From: SCBR16-9 sp964537975
GTDB taxonomy: Bacteria; Hydrogenedentota; Hydrogenedentia; Hydrogenedentales; SCBR16-9
NCBI GenBank assembly: GCA_964537975.1
Contig: CAZIDP010000007.1
Coordinates: 69,648 to 133,647, forward strand
Length of the DNA stretch: 64,000 bases
Reading direction: 5' to 3'
The position numbers and the translations under genes are program-made. Below the pieces are notes generated by a model. The model searched no databases. It was not told where the DNA came from and saw only the letters and a program-made list of their open reading frames with translations. Positions 33,131-41,730 of this stretch are shown piece by piece. How positions within the stretch are numbered: position 1 is the stretch's first letter; each line of letters starts with the position of its first letter.

Positions 33131-35656
33131 TTAAAATGCCTGGTCATCGAGTACTTTCTGGTATAAAATGATCAGTGCATCTGGGCGTTCAGATACTGCG
33201 ACGGGCAGGCCATGTTCTTCAAGTTCAATTCCTGTAAACTGCTGTGATGTTGCTTCATCGTCCAGATTTGTGATGCTATATGTTGCCTCAGGTATTAATC
33301 CAGCCAAGGGCAAGCGGGCTGACTCATATATGCTATCACGCCGGCGAAATACTTGTATAAGCCCCCCATCCAGGTCGGAACGATGAAATTGCCAGGCCAT
33401 CCACACATCTTCTTCCAATGAATATGGAGTTAAGGGATGAAAATCACCCAGGTAATAATCCGCTATACGTTTCCAATGGTTAAATGCAAGGCGTAATTCG
33501 TCATAATCCAAATGTTGATTGCGCATATCCCATGAAAGCAGAAAAAATGGTGCCATGTTGCTGCGCATGGTATAACGATTATCTGAAACTGTTCCTGTAC
33601 CGTAATAGGGTACCCAGGAAGCGAGGCCATAGGTTTGGCTTTGCATGGACAGAGGTTCCCAGGCCCAGTCACTGCGCCAGAGTGGCACGGAACGCCGAAG
33701 TGTCTCGAGGTCGTCACGATGTGCTCCACTTGCGCAGGTATCGATAATCAAATTCGGATGCCGTTCGAGCAAGGCATCCCAAAAGGCCAAGTACCCTTGG
33801 ACATACAGATTTTCGGTGATACCCTCGCGGCTTGTTGTATCATGTGCTTGCCAGTATGGCAATGGAGGCATGTTGAAATCTTGCCTGTAAATGTCAATTC
33901 CCTCATCACGGATCATGTTATCGATATGATCTGTAATCCAGGTGCGCGCTTCAGGATTACCCAGATTCAGCAGTCGCGTGCCTTCAGCAGCATCTCCCAG
34001 ATCAAGAAGCCATTCGGGATGCTCATTGTAGAGATACGTTCCAGGTGTAACCCGCTCAGGTTCAAACCATACGACAGACTTCATTCCATGTGACCGTGCG
34101 GCATTTGTAACGGCACGTAAGCCATTCGGAAATCGTTCTGGGTCTGGTATCCAAGTTCCAGTGTTTACCCAGGAACCATTACAGGGATACCATCCGGCAT
34201 CAATCCACCAATAGTCTGGGATCATCTTTTCTTCAACATACCTGGACAGATATTCCAATTCCCCGGCTTCAGTAATCTGTAGATCAGGAAAATAATAACC
34301 ACAAAAAGCACCACTTTTCGGTTCAATACTTAACCCACCTGGTCGGGGCAATACATGTGCTTGCATCCAGCGGCGCCAAACATTTTGTGCATGTTCACGG
34401 CTCCCACGCCAGCATTGCACTACCATCAGGGGCGTTCGAACGGATTCTCCTGGGCGTAACACAAAACGGGTGGTTGCTTGTCCTGCCGTGACATGCAGGG
34501 AGTTTCCAACATCGCGCGTAAAGTTTGCAGACCATTGACCAGGCCATCCGACAGCGAAAATTAACCCCGTCCCCATGGATTCAATGTTGAAATAGGGCCA
34601 TTCACCAGCGCTGGGTCGACCTTGTGGCGGTACTACAGACATCTTTGAATCTGGTTCCAGTATGGACTTCAATGGCTCCCAATCACGTCTGCCTTCCGGT
34701 ACAGATTTGGTGGTGACGACCGTACCCCGGTTGTGATTCAGCACAAATTCATATTCAGGGAGCAACGGGTGACGAGTGAGCGTCAAGTCCAAGCCATGTA
34801 TATGTTCAAGCATAGGGGTATCGGTTGATCCCTCATTTTTGAAGTAGACAGTCCATTCACTTACGGGAAAGTTGTCGTAAGCAATCGCTTCACAACGTAC
34901 GTTCAGGCCGGTATCCGGATCACGCCAATTAATGTGGTGTTGTGTACGTCCATCTATAGTCGGGTATTTTTCATAGGTTACTGCCCATGTTGGTAGCAAT
35001 TCTTCTGACGTCTGCCCTCCATACATAAAAGAAAAAGGGTACGATTCAGGTTTGGGCATCAACGCTGTTTCGATAACAGGCAAATGATGCAACGGGACAT
35101 GGGTGCCGTCATCCATTTCAAACCAGGGGTCAGCCCATACACCCTGATCCGAGTGAATACCATCACCAGCATCAGTCAATTCCAGTAATACCTTATTTAC
35201 ACCGTCCAGAGGCACATTGATTTCTAGAGGTGCTGATGTGTAATGGATTATTGGGGAACGATACAACACACTGCTCTCTGTGCTGACAATAAATTCCACG
35301 CTACTCTGGCCGATTCGGGTTTGTTCATTATCTAAAATGCCCAGCGTGGCATGAAATGCCCGAATTGGTTTATCGGTAAAAATTATCAATTTGGTGGGTG
35401 CATGGCAATATAACCCTCCTGAGAACTTCTCTCCCCGGATAACAAATGGTCGGCCCATGTGGCTGTTCATCTGCACAAGATCATGGGCATACTCAACTTG
35501 AATTCGTGACTTCACATGATCTTCATCGTGTTCGATTGCAAATGCTTCATGAAACCACTTCATCATTTCGAAGCACTCAGCAGGTTCAGGTTCTCCACCC
35601 CGGGATGGTACACTTAACGTTGCACAAAGAATAGCTGTGATGACTTGGGTAAACAC
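33131..35656 (-). CDS. Secreted GH36-type alpha-galactosidase with NPCBM domain
   Basis: 841 aa, with a short signal peptide (residues 1-19). An NPCBM carbohydrate-binding domain spans about 50-180 (GLYCHAPTKLIIF...). A beta-sandwich linker precedes the melibiase (beta/alpha)8 domain at about 440-760: DYWWIDAGWYP, SVVWFEPERVTPGTYL, the nucleophile Asp in YRQDFNMPP, and the acid/base region DTCASGAHRDD. A C-terminal beta domain follows. It hydrolyses terminal alpha-galactosides outside the cytoplasm. Start GTG at 35656, with AAGGAA 6 nt upstream. Substrate inferred from family only; related proteins also act on alpha-N-acetylgalactosaminides. It diverges from the rplJ promoter region. Confidence 0.9.
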   Translation of the reverse strand: MFTQVITAILCATLSVPSRGGEPEPAECFEMMKWFHEAFAIEHDEDHVKSRIQVEYAHDLVQMNSHMGRPFVIRGEKFSGGLYCHAPTKLIIFTDKPIRAFHATLGILDNEQTRIGQSSVEFIVSTESSVLYRSPIIHYTSAPLEINVPLDGVNKVLLELTDAGDGIHSDQGVWADPWFEMDDGTHVPLHHLPVIETALMPKPESYPFSFMYGGQTSEELLPTWAVTYEKYPTIDGRTQHHINWRDPDTGLNVRCEAIAYDNFPVSEWTVYFKNEGSTDTPMLEHIHGLDLTLTRHPLLPEYEFVLNHNRGTVVTTKSVPEGRRDWEPLKSILEPDSKMSVVPPQGRPSAGEWPYFNIESMGTGLIFAVGWPGQWSANFTRDVGNSLHVTAGQATTRFVLRPGESVRTPLMVVQCWRGSREHAQNVWRRWMQAHVLPRPGGLSIEPKSGAFCGYYFPDLQITEAGELEYLSRYVEEKMIPDYWWIDAGWYPCNGSWVNTGTWIPDPERFPNGLRAVTNAARSHGMKSVVWFEPERVTPGTYLYNEHPEWLLDLGDAAEGTRLLNLGNPEARTWITDHIDNMIRDEGIDIYRQDFNMPPLPYWQAHDTTSREGITENLYVQGYLAFWDALLERHPNLIIDTCASGAHRDDLETLRRSVPLWRSDWAWEPLSMQSQTYGLASWVPYYGTGTVSDNRYTMRSNMAPFFLLSWDMRNQHLDYDELRLAFNHWKRIADYYLGDFHPLTPYSLEEDVWMAWQFHRSDLDGGLIQVFRRRDSIYESARLPLAGLIPEATYSITNLDDEATSQQFTGIELEEHGLPVAVSERPDALIILYQKVLDDQAF

Positions 35657-35746
35657 GTCAGATTCCTTTCCCCGCTTAATTTGGTTCCAATATGTTTTTC
35701 ATTATGCTATGATTAGCTGTAAATGATTTCTTTTCATGCTGTCCGC

Positions 35747-35783
35747 AGATTATCGTAGCACAGTTTATCTTAGATTATCGTGG
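35747..35783 (+). repeat. Direct repeats upstream of the rplJ promoter
   Basis: AGATTATCGT occurs at 35747-35756 and again at 35772-35781, 25 bp apart, immediately before the -35 box. Possible binding site for an activator or for growth-rate control. Confidence 0.5.
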
Positions 35784-35788
35784 TAAAT

Positions 35789-35817
35789 TTGCGTTGTATA
35801 AGTTATTTCCTTATAAT
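35789..35817 (+). promoter_or_regulatory. rplJL promoter
   Basis: TTGCGT (35789-35794), a 17-nt spacer, then TATAAT (35812-35817). Expected start near 35824, giving a leader of about 245 nt. Confidence 0.82.
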
Positions 35818-35844
35818 ACATTCTAGTTAGAAAAACGAATCGCT

Positions 35845-35935
35845 TTTTACTGCGTGTCGTAGAACGTCGGCGGCTCTTTGGGGCCTTAATGTATTGCCTG
35901 CCGAGACCGTGGGACAAAGTGGAAGCACTTAATAG
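35845..35935 (+). ncRNA. Ribosomal protein L10 leader
   Basis: Leader RNA between the promoter and rplJ containing CCTGCCGAG at 35897-35905, the conserved element of bacterial L10 leaders, preceded by a GGCGG stretch (35869-35875 region) that can pair with CCTGCC. Known role: L10(L12)4 binds it and represses its own operon. Position and motif support the call; I have not scored a full covariance model. Confidence 0.7.
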
Positions 35936-35977
35936 AAGCGTCCATGATAACGGATGCTTCATATATCAAGTAAATCC

Positions 35978-36020
35978 ATGTCCCGTGCTGTCTGAACAGG
36001 GTGGCACGGGGCATTTTTTT
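35978..36020 (+). terminator. Attenuator-type terminator in the rplJ leader
   Basis: 11-bp stem (arms 35978-35988 and 36004-36014, one U-G) with T tract 36014-36020, placed between the L10 binding element and the rplJ ribosome site. Readthrough would be required to express rplJ, so it is likely coupled to L10 binding. Confidence 0.75.
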
Positions 36021-36068
36021 GTGCCTGCCTAAATCGGTAATACTTTCATGAAAGGAGGTGAAAACATA

Positions 36069-36596
36069 GTGCCAACACAAGAAAATATTCAAACAGTAGC
36101 TGAAATAAAAACGCTCTTGGAAAACAATGACATCGCCATCATCACCAGATATAAGGGGATGAATGTGGCACAAGTGACCAACTTGCGTCGCAAACTGCGT
36201 GAATCCGGAGTTGAGTACAAGGTCTTTAAGAATACCCTCTCTCGACTGGCTCTCAAGGAACTTGGGCTGGAAGACGCTGCCCAATACATGGATGGACCTA
36301 CAGCGTGGGCGTTCTGCCCGGACCCATTAACTCCCACGAAACTACTCAAAAGCTTTGGAAAAGAAGTGAAGTTTGTTTCGATGCTGGGTGGAGTGCTTAC
36401 CGGCCAGGTAGTGAATAAGGAACAATTGGACGCTTTGGCGGACCTGCCATCACGCGAACAACTTCTCGCCCAGGTCGTTGGAACCATTGCCGCACCGCTT
36501 AGTAATCTGGTGGGTGTACTTAATGCTGTCCCACGTAATTTCGTTAATGTACTTGACCAGATACGTGAACAGAAGGAAAAGGCTGACGCTGCCTAG
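36069..36596 (+). CDS. rplJ: 50S ribosomal protein L10
   Basis: 175 aa, normal length. It forms the stalk base of the 50S subunit with L12 dimers and represses its own operon through the leader RNA. Recognisable conserved segments: IAIITRYKGM, LRRKLRESGVEYKVFKNTLSRLA, and the C-terminal helix that binds L12 (FVNVLDQIREQKEK). The start is GTG at 36069, because AAAGGAGGTG lies 8 nt upstream; the longer frame begins inside that site. It is followed by rplL 157 bp later. It is not linked to rplA/rplK or rpoB here. Confidence 0.96.
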   Translation: MPTQENIQTVAEIKTLLENNDIAIITRYKGMNVAQVTNLRRKLRESGVEYKVFKNTLSRLALKELGLEDAAQYMDGPTAWAFCPDPLTPTKLLKSFGKEVKFVSMLGGVLTGQVVNKEQLDALADLPSREQLLAQVVGTIAAPLSNLVGVLNAVPRNFVNVLDQIREQKEKADAA

Positions 36597-36753
36597 TCTT
36601 CGAAATCCGATAGATGAAAAACGTACTGCTCTGGAATCAACCGATTTTCAACTGGATTAAGAATTTGTCAATACAAGTTACTGGTTGACCAGTTGAACAT
36701 ACAAATTTAAATAGAAAAGTAACCAAAAATCCATAACAGGAGAACATATTAAA

Positions 36754-37140
36754 ATGTCTGAAAAACTCGATGCGATTATTGAAAACATTGCCGAGCTGAC
36801 CGTACTTGAATTGAGTGAATTGGTCAAGGCTCTGGAAGACAAGTTTGGTGTAACAGCTGCAGCTCCGATGGCCATGGCTGCGATGCCTGCTGGCGGCGGT
36901 GATGCTGCCGCAGAAGATGAAGGCCCCACGAATTTCAATGTAATGCTGAAAGAACATGGTTCAAACAAGATTGCCGTGATCAAGAAGGTCAAANNNNNNN
37001 NNNTGGGCTTGAAAGAAGCCAAAGACCTGGTGGATAGCTGCCCGGCAGCAATTAAAGAGAATGTACCTGAGGATGAGGCCAACAAACTCAAAGGTGAATT
37101 GGAAGAAGCAGGCGCAGTGGTTGAGCTTGTAGGTGTATAA
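36754..37140 (+). CDS. rplL: 50S ribosomal protein L7/L12, interrupted by a 10-N assembly gap
   Basis: 128 aa including four unresolved codons. The N-terminal dimerisation domain (LTVLELSELVKALEDKFGV), an Ala/Gly-rich hinge, and the C-terminal factor-binding domain (NKIAVIKKVK, then LGLKEAKDLVDSCPAA) are all present. It recruits translation factors as multiple copies on the L10 stalk. SD CAGGAG before the ATG. N positions 36994-37003 fall at codons 81-84, in frame. The protein is otherwise intact. Confidence 0.97.
   Translation: MSEKLDAIIENIAELTVLELSELVKALEDKFGVTAAAPMAMAAMPAGGGDAAAEDEGPTNFNVMLKEHGSNKIAVIKKVKXXXXGLKEAKDLVDSCPAAIKENVPEDEANKLKGELEEAGAVVELVGV
36994..37003. other. Assembly gap (10 N)
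   Basis: Ten N within rplL. In most L7/L12 proteins the corresponding stretch has four residues (xxTG) between K/R and LGL, whereas the N run leaves three, so the real gap may be 13 nt. Ten N is probably a placeholder size. Confidence 0.9.
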
Positions 37141-37189
37141 CACCTTTCGTCTTTTACATCACTTCATTCATTGTTTTTGATAAACGTTT

Positions 37190-38542
37190 GTGTTGGCGGT
37201 TCAATCCGGGATAATTTCGATTGGGCCGCCAATACTACATATTGGAAACCTGAATCCAGATGGAAATATTTGCACATCACAACACAATGAACACCCGATA
37301 ATCGTGTCTTTACTTTTGCCAGTCTCCCCCAAAATACGCACTTCGCTCTGCATCATGATGTTTCTCCAATACATGGTTTCAGGGTTAATTCTTCCTATCA
37401 TGAGCCATTACCTGAAAAATCATTTAGGTTTTTCACCGTTTCAAGTTGGGCTGGTACTGGCAATGCTTCCGATTGCTGCTATAATTGCACCATTTATACT
37501 GGCACCTTTCGATACCTACCGAATTCGGGCCGAGCGGCATCTGGTTATTTACCAGGGAATCGCGGGCATACTTATGCTTATCTTGTCACGTCAAGATAAT
37601 TTTTATGTTTTCTTATTGCTCTACTTGCTCTATGGCATCGTATTTATGCCCACCTTTTCACTGACCAATACCGTAGCATTCAGCCATCTGGCCGATGCGG
37701 AACGTGATTTTGGCAAGATACGTATGTGGGGGCCAATCAGTTGGGTTTTTGTCGGTTGGGCCTTCAGTATGCTGTGGTTACACGGCAGCCCGGAAGAAGC
37801 TGCCAGCCGTCTTGGGCATGCCCTGGTCTTTTCCAGTTTGTGCTCTTTTGCTTTGGCTGCTTTCGCCCTGACACTTCCCAAATCACCTGATCTAAAAATC
37901 CAGAAAGACACCGTATCTACACAATGGCGACATCTCAGGTTATTTCACGCGCCTGATTTGGTATTGTTGAGTATACTAACCTTTGTAAATGGTATTGTCC
38001 ACCAATTCTATTATTATGGTATGGGGCCCTTTTTAAGCCAATTAGGTTTCAGTGATCGTTACATCATGCCAACAATGAGCCTGGGACAACTCGGTGAAGT
38101 TTTTATGTTGGCATCTTTGGGTTATTTCATGACTCGGTTTGGTGTGAAGTGGACGCTGGTTATCGGCTCTTTTGCGCAAGCTGCCCGTTGTGTAGCATTT
38201 GCTACCGGCTCCATTCCACTTACCTTGTTGTGTATACCCAGTCATGGCATATGTTATGCCTTTTTCTTTACGGTAGGGTATATCTATGTCGACAGGCAAA
38301 GTCCCCTTTCCGAAAGGAGCAAGGCGCAACAATTTTTCAACATACTCATATTGGGATTGGGTAGTTTATTCGGGAATCTTGGTGCAGGTAAAACCGCAGA
38401 AATTTTCATGCACTCAGGAACGACTGAAATTAACTTCACCGCATTCTGGCTGGTACCGGCGATTCTTGGTTTCATCATAACGTTCATGCTGGCATTGTTC
38501 TTCAGAGAAGCTCGTTCTCCGAAAACTTTCGTTTCCGAGTAA
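37190..38542 (+). CDS. MFS permease, nucleoside-transporter-like
   Basis: Up to 450 aa with twelve transmembrane helices. The start of the real protein resembles nucleoside:H+ symporter-type MFS proteins (MMFLQYMVSGLILPIMSHYL, then FSPFQVGLVLAM). GFSDRYIMPTMSLGQLGEVFML in the second half is typical of the same group. Inner-membrane transporter; the substrate is only suggested by family. The start is uncertain: the longest frame begins with GTG at 37190, within 50 bp of rplL and without a ribosome site, while conserved sequence begins around residue 50. A GTG at 37304 or the ATG at 37355 may be the true start. Separate from the rplJL operon in role. Confidence 0.85.
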   Translation: MLAVQSGIISIGPPILHIGNLNPDGNICTSQHNEHPIIVSLLLPVSPKIRTSLCIMMFLQYMVSGLILPIMSHYLKNHLGFSPFQVGLVLAMLPIAAIIAPFILAPFDTYRIRAERHLVIYQGIAGILMLILSRQDNFYVFLLLYLLYGIVFMPTFSLTNTVAFSHLADAERDFGKIRMWGPISWVFVGWAFSMLWLHGSPEEAASRLGHALVFSSLCSFALAAFALTLPKSPDLKIQKDTVSTQWRHLRLFHAPDLVLLSILTFVNGIVHQFYYYGMGPFLSQLGFSDRYIMPTMSLGQLGEVFMLASLGYFMTRFGVKWTLVIGSFAQAARCVAFATGSIPLTLLCIPSHGICYAFFFTVGYIYVDRQSPLSERSKAQQFFNILILGLGSLFGNLGAGKTAEIFMHSGTTEINFTAFWLVPAILGFIITFMLALFFREARSPKTFVSE

Positions 38543-38736
38543 ATATACCGGGTATGCTGAAACCAGACTGCCCTGATTATCCTCCTCAAGATAATATGAT
38601 TACATTCCTGGCATAAAAGCAGAAGAGTAACCGCTCTTCATCATTCCATTCGGGTACCCACAGGCTGAATGATTTACTGAAGTTGTACGTCCTTTTACCC
38701 TGCTACACCCATCAATGTGCAGGAATTGTCCACAGA

Positions 38737-40185
38737 TCAACCAAATGCTTCCCGGGCAGCCGAAGAATGTCGCGACAGATATTCTTCCAGCATGGCTTCG
38801 CCTGTTTCGGCGTCTATACCAAGAATTGCCATTGGCACTTCATAGGGTTTAAACAACTCGGGGTAATCGTCTGGCACTATATTTCTGGCTTGTAACATAA
38901 CATCAGCCAGGCATACTACTGCGGCGTGAATTTTCGAGTTGGGCGCGTTCTGTGGCTGATGATGGAAACGGATAGATTCTGTAATTTCAACCGGCAGCCC
39001 CCAGTGATTTGCCAGTTCATAACCGGCTTCTGTATGGGAAAGACTCAACAAATCTTCTTCGGCTGCCACACGGTCCAACCCCGTCAATGCCGGGTCTATT
39101 TGAGCACAGCGAAGTGGGGCTATTTCCCATAAAGCAGCAATACCAATATCGTGCAACAATCCCGCAGAGAAAATACCAACCAATTGACGCCGCCCGGAGG
39201 CCTTGGCAACTATTCGGGAAGCAATGGCAGAACAGACTGAGTCAAACCAAAAACTCTGATAATCGAAATGCTTCCATTTCTGCAACAAATCAGCAACCGC
39301 AGCCGAAAGTACAATGGAGTAGATTTCGTGTAGTCCCAACAGGGCCACAGCATGGTTCAGATCATGTATCCGATGAACAAACCCATACGCAGCAGAATTG
39401 GCAACTCCCAACACCTTGGCTGCAATAGGGGGGTCCAGTGTTATAATGTCAACAGCCGCATTGATTGAACTGTTGGGGTTCTGCATTGCATTCCGCACCT
39501 GCTCCACCGTTTCGGGCAAGACTGGCAATGATTTGATTTCACGAATCAACTGCGGAACATGCAATAACCGAAGCGGTTGACGCAAACCATCAATATCAAG
39601 CGCAGAATGCGCTGATGTTTCAGTCACTGGCGCTTCTGTTATTATATTCGGAGTTGTCTTAGATTCGTAATAGCGTTGAATCGCCGCATGCACATCTGTC
39701 GCACGACAAAATACAGTCTTCACGTTACAGCCGGTATAATTTTCAACCTCTTCAATAGCTTCTGGTTTTATGGTGTATAAACACCCTATCATTAACACCT
39801 TGCCTACCAGATCAATGGGTAAAATTTGATGTTCGATAGCTATGGAAGCCGGAATGATGTTTATTATGGCGGGACTTATCTCAAAGCAGGTGATGTCAGA
39901 ATTGATGACGCCCGGATGATCAATCAAAAAATCCAGTAAGGTGTCCGGGGTCAGATACTCCAAAACGAACAAAGCTTCAATCAGATCGTCTTCCATTTTT
40001 GATTGCAGGGTAATAGCCTCGTCAAGCTGACTCTTAGTCAGGAGATTAGCCTCTAGCAGCATATAAACCACACGAAGCTGCATTTCTTTGCGCTTTTCCA
40101 AATCGGCATCACGAATAATAGCCAATCGCATGTCATTTTCACTGGAAGTACTATTATTGTTTGGACTGGATTGATCATGCGTCAT
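38737..40185 (-). CDS. HDOD-domain protein with GspE/MshE-type N-terminal domain
   Basis: 482 aa. Residues about 40-190 match the N-terminal domain of type II secretion/pilus ATPases (GspEII_N): NLLTKSQLDEAITLQ, ALFVLEYLTPDTLLDFL, CFEISPAIINIIPASIA and MIGCLYTIKPEAIEEVENYTG. In MshE this domain binds c-di-GMP. Residues about 210-410 are HDOD (LPVLPETVEQVRNAM, DPPIAAKVLGVANSAAYG, LLGLHEIYSIVLS, LLHDIGIAAL), a non-enzymatic signalling fold related to HD phosphodiesterases. Likely a cytoplasmic signal integrator, perhaps for pili. Start ATG at 40185 with AGGAG 10 nt upstream. It converges on the MFS gene. Confidence 0.88.
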   Translation of the reverse strand: MTHDQSSPNNNSTSSENDMRLAIIRDADLEKRKEMQLRVVYMLLEANLLTKSQLDEAITLQSKMEDDLIEALFVLEYLTPDTLLDFLIDHPGVINSDITCFEISPAIINIIPASIAIEHQILPIDLVGKVLMIGCLYTIKPEAIEEVENYTGCNVKTVFCRATDVHAAIQRYYESKTTPNIITEAPVTETSAHSALDIDGLRQPLRLLHVPQLIREIKSLPVLPETVEQVRNAMQNPNSSINAAVDIITLDPPIAAKVLGVANSAAYGFVHRIHDLNHAVALLGLHEIYSIVLSAAVADLLQKWKHFDYQSFWFDSVCSAIASRIVAKASGRRQLVGIFSAGLLHDIGIAALWEIAPLRCAQIDPALTGLDRVAAEEDLLSLSHTEAGYELANHWGLPVEITESIRFHHQPQNAPNSKIHAAVVCLADVMLQARNIVPDDYPELFKPYEVPMAILGIDAETGEAMLEEYLSRHSSAAREAFG

Positions 40186-40437
40186 ATTGCGCCGCTCCTG
40201 TTTGAAAAGCAATTATGCTTTGTTTGATATGGTATCTGTTTCGCTTGGGCTGTAAGTTTACCCTGGGTCATTTGCGATCATGATTTGTTTCATCTGTGTA
40301 CAAAGTACTATTTACTGAGCAACTGTAATGAATATATTAACATACTTTGGCGCAGGCGCGGCAACAGGTATACTGAATCATGACCTTTACAAAACAGGAG
40401 ATAGCGTTCCAGCAACTGAGACAGGAGATGACTAATA

Positions 40438-41730
40438 TTACATATCATGCCTGTATTCAGGTCGGGCAAACAGCAATTGAACGACGCCGATATGCCGTTC
40501 AGTGAATGCTGCTTCGCAATAAGCCAGGTAATATTCCCACAACCGGGTAAACTTATCGTCGTATCCCAGGGCTTTCACCTTGTCCAGGTTCCCCAGAAAG
40601 CGTTCACGCCAGATGCGTAATGTTCTGGCATAATGATGTCCAAATTCTTCGAGCCGTACCAGGGCAAAGTCGGTATGTCGGTTCATTACATGGCACAAAG
40701 CTGTTACAGAGGGCAGACAGCCACCGGGGAATATATAGCGTTTAACATAATCGACATAATTTTTTGAAGCTTCATATTGCTGGTCTTTAATGGTTATGGT
40801 CTGCAAGGCCATCAAGCCAGATGGCTTCAACAATTTGGAGCAGTGTGAAAAAAATGTTGGATAATAGGCATGACCGACTGCTTCAAGCATTTCTACAGAT
40901 ACGATTTTGTCAAAAGTTCCCCTGATCTTCCGATAATCTTCAAATAGTATCGTAATTTTATCATCAAGACCCAAAGCTTGCACCTTTTCAAGGGTGAAAT
41001 AATATTGTTCAGCAGATATAGTGGCGGTAGTTACCCTGCAACCATATGTCTGTGCAGCGTGTATGGCCAGTGCTCCCCATCCAGTGCCAATTTCCAGTAA
41101 ATGATCATCGGAAGATAATTTCAGTTGACGGCAAAGTCGATCAATTTTTTCTATGGATGCCGCTTTTAAGCTGGCGTTATCGTCATTAAAATAGGCACTG
41201 GAGTAGGCCATAGTTTCATCTAAAAATAAGGCATAAAAATCATTTCCCAAATCATAATGCGCAGAAATATTTTTTCGGCTTCCAGTGATAGTGTTTCGAT
41301 GCAGCCAGTGGAAAACTTTATTGAATGGCTCCATAAAACGTGCCCAGCCTTTGTCGATACCAAAGAAAACATCGGTGTTCATTATAAAAATACGTACCAG
41401 TTTAGCGAGGTCATCACAACTCCACCATCCTTCTATATACGCTTCGCCTGCTCCGGTGCTGCCCCCCAGGAAAACAGTCCGGTAACATCGTGTATCATGT
41501 ATGTTTATCCGAGCAACAAGCGTTGCGGTAGCTGTATCCTGGCCAAAATAAAATGTTTCATCATCATCCTGCAAAACTAACGCGCCAAGCTGTATTTGAG
41601 AAGCCAGGCGCAACACAGAGCGTCGCGTGAATCTATCAAGCCATCCATTTTCTTTATGCAAGAAAAACCATGGCTTTGTGTCGGTAATTCGTTCTTTGTC
41701 GTTTAAATCTACGATTGATTCGGATTTCAT
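40438..41730 (-). CDS. Cyclopropane-fatty-acyl-phospholipid synthase family SAM methyltransferase
   Basis: 430 aa. The Cfa/CmaA fold is clear: SAM motif LLEIGTGWGALAIHAA, HYDLGNDFYALFLDETMAYSSAYF, VSVEMLEAVGHAYYPTFF and a GGCLPSVTAL stretch. It would transfer methylene or methyl from SAM to double bonds of membrane phospholipids. It is cotranslated with the DUF1365 gene: its ATG overlaps that stop as ATGA (41727-41730), and GGGAG lies 11 nt upstream. The module with an FAD oxidoreductase and DUF1365 is widely conserved and linked to modified fatty acids. The exact product (cyclopropane, methyl-branched or furan acid) is not decidable. Confidence 0.93.
   Translation of the reverse strand: MKSESIVDLNDKERITDTKPWFFLHKENGWLDRFTRRSVLRLASQIQLGALVLQDDDETFYFGQDTATATLVARINIHDTRCYRTVFLGGSTGAGEAYIEGWWSCDDLAKLVRIFIMNTDVFFGIDKGWARFMEPFNKVFHWLHRNTITGSRKNISAHYDLGNDFYALFLDETMAYSSAYFNDDNASLKAASIEKIDRLCRQLKLSSDDHLLEIGTGWGALAIHAAQTYGCRVTTATISAEQYYFTLEKVQALGLDDKITILFEDYRKIRGTFDKIVSVEMLEAVGHAYYPTFFSHCSKLLKPSGLMALQTITIKDQQYEASKNYVDYVKRYIFPGGCLPSVTALCHVMNRHTDFALVRLEEFGHHYARTLRIWRERFLGNLDKVKALGYDDKFTRLWEYYLAYCEAAFTERHIGVVQLLFARPEYRHDM

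Noticed and set aside
35765..36284. Minus-strand frames over the rplJ leader and rplJ
   Set aside because: Shadows of the leader RNA and of rplJ; no ribosome sites.
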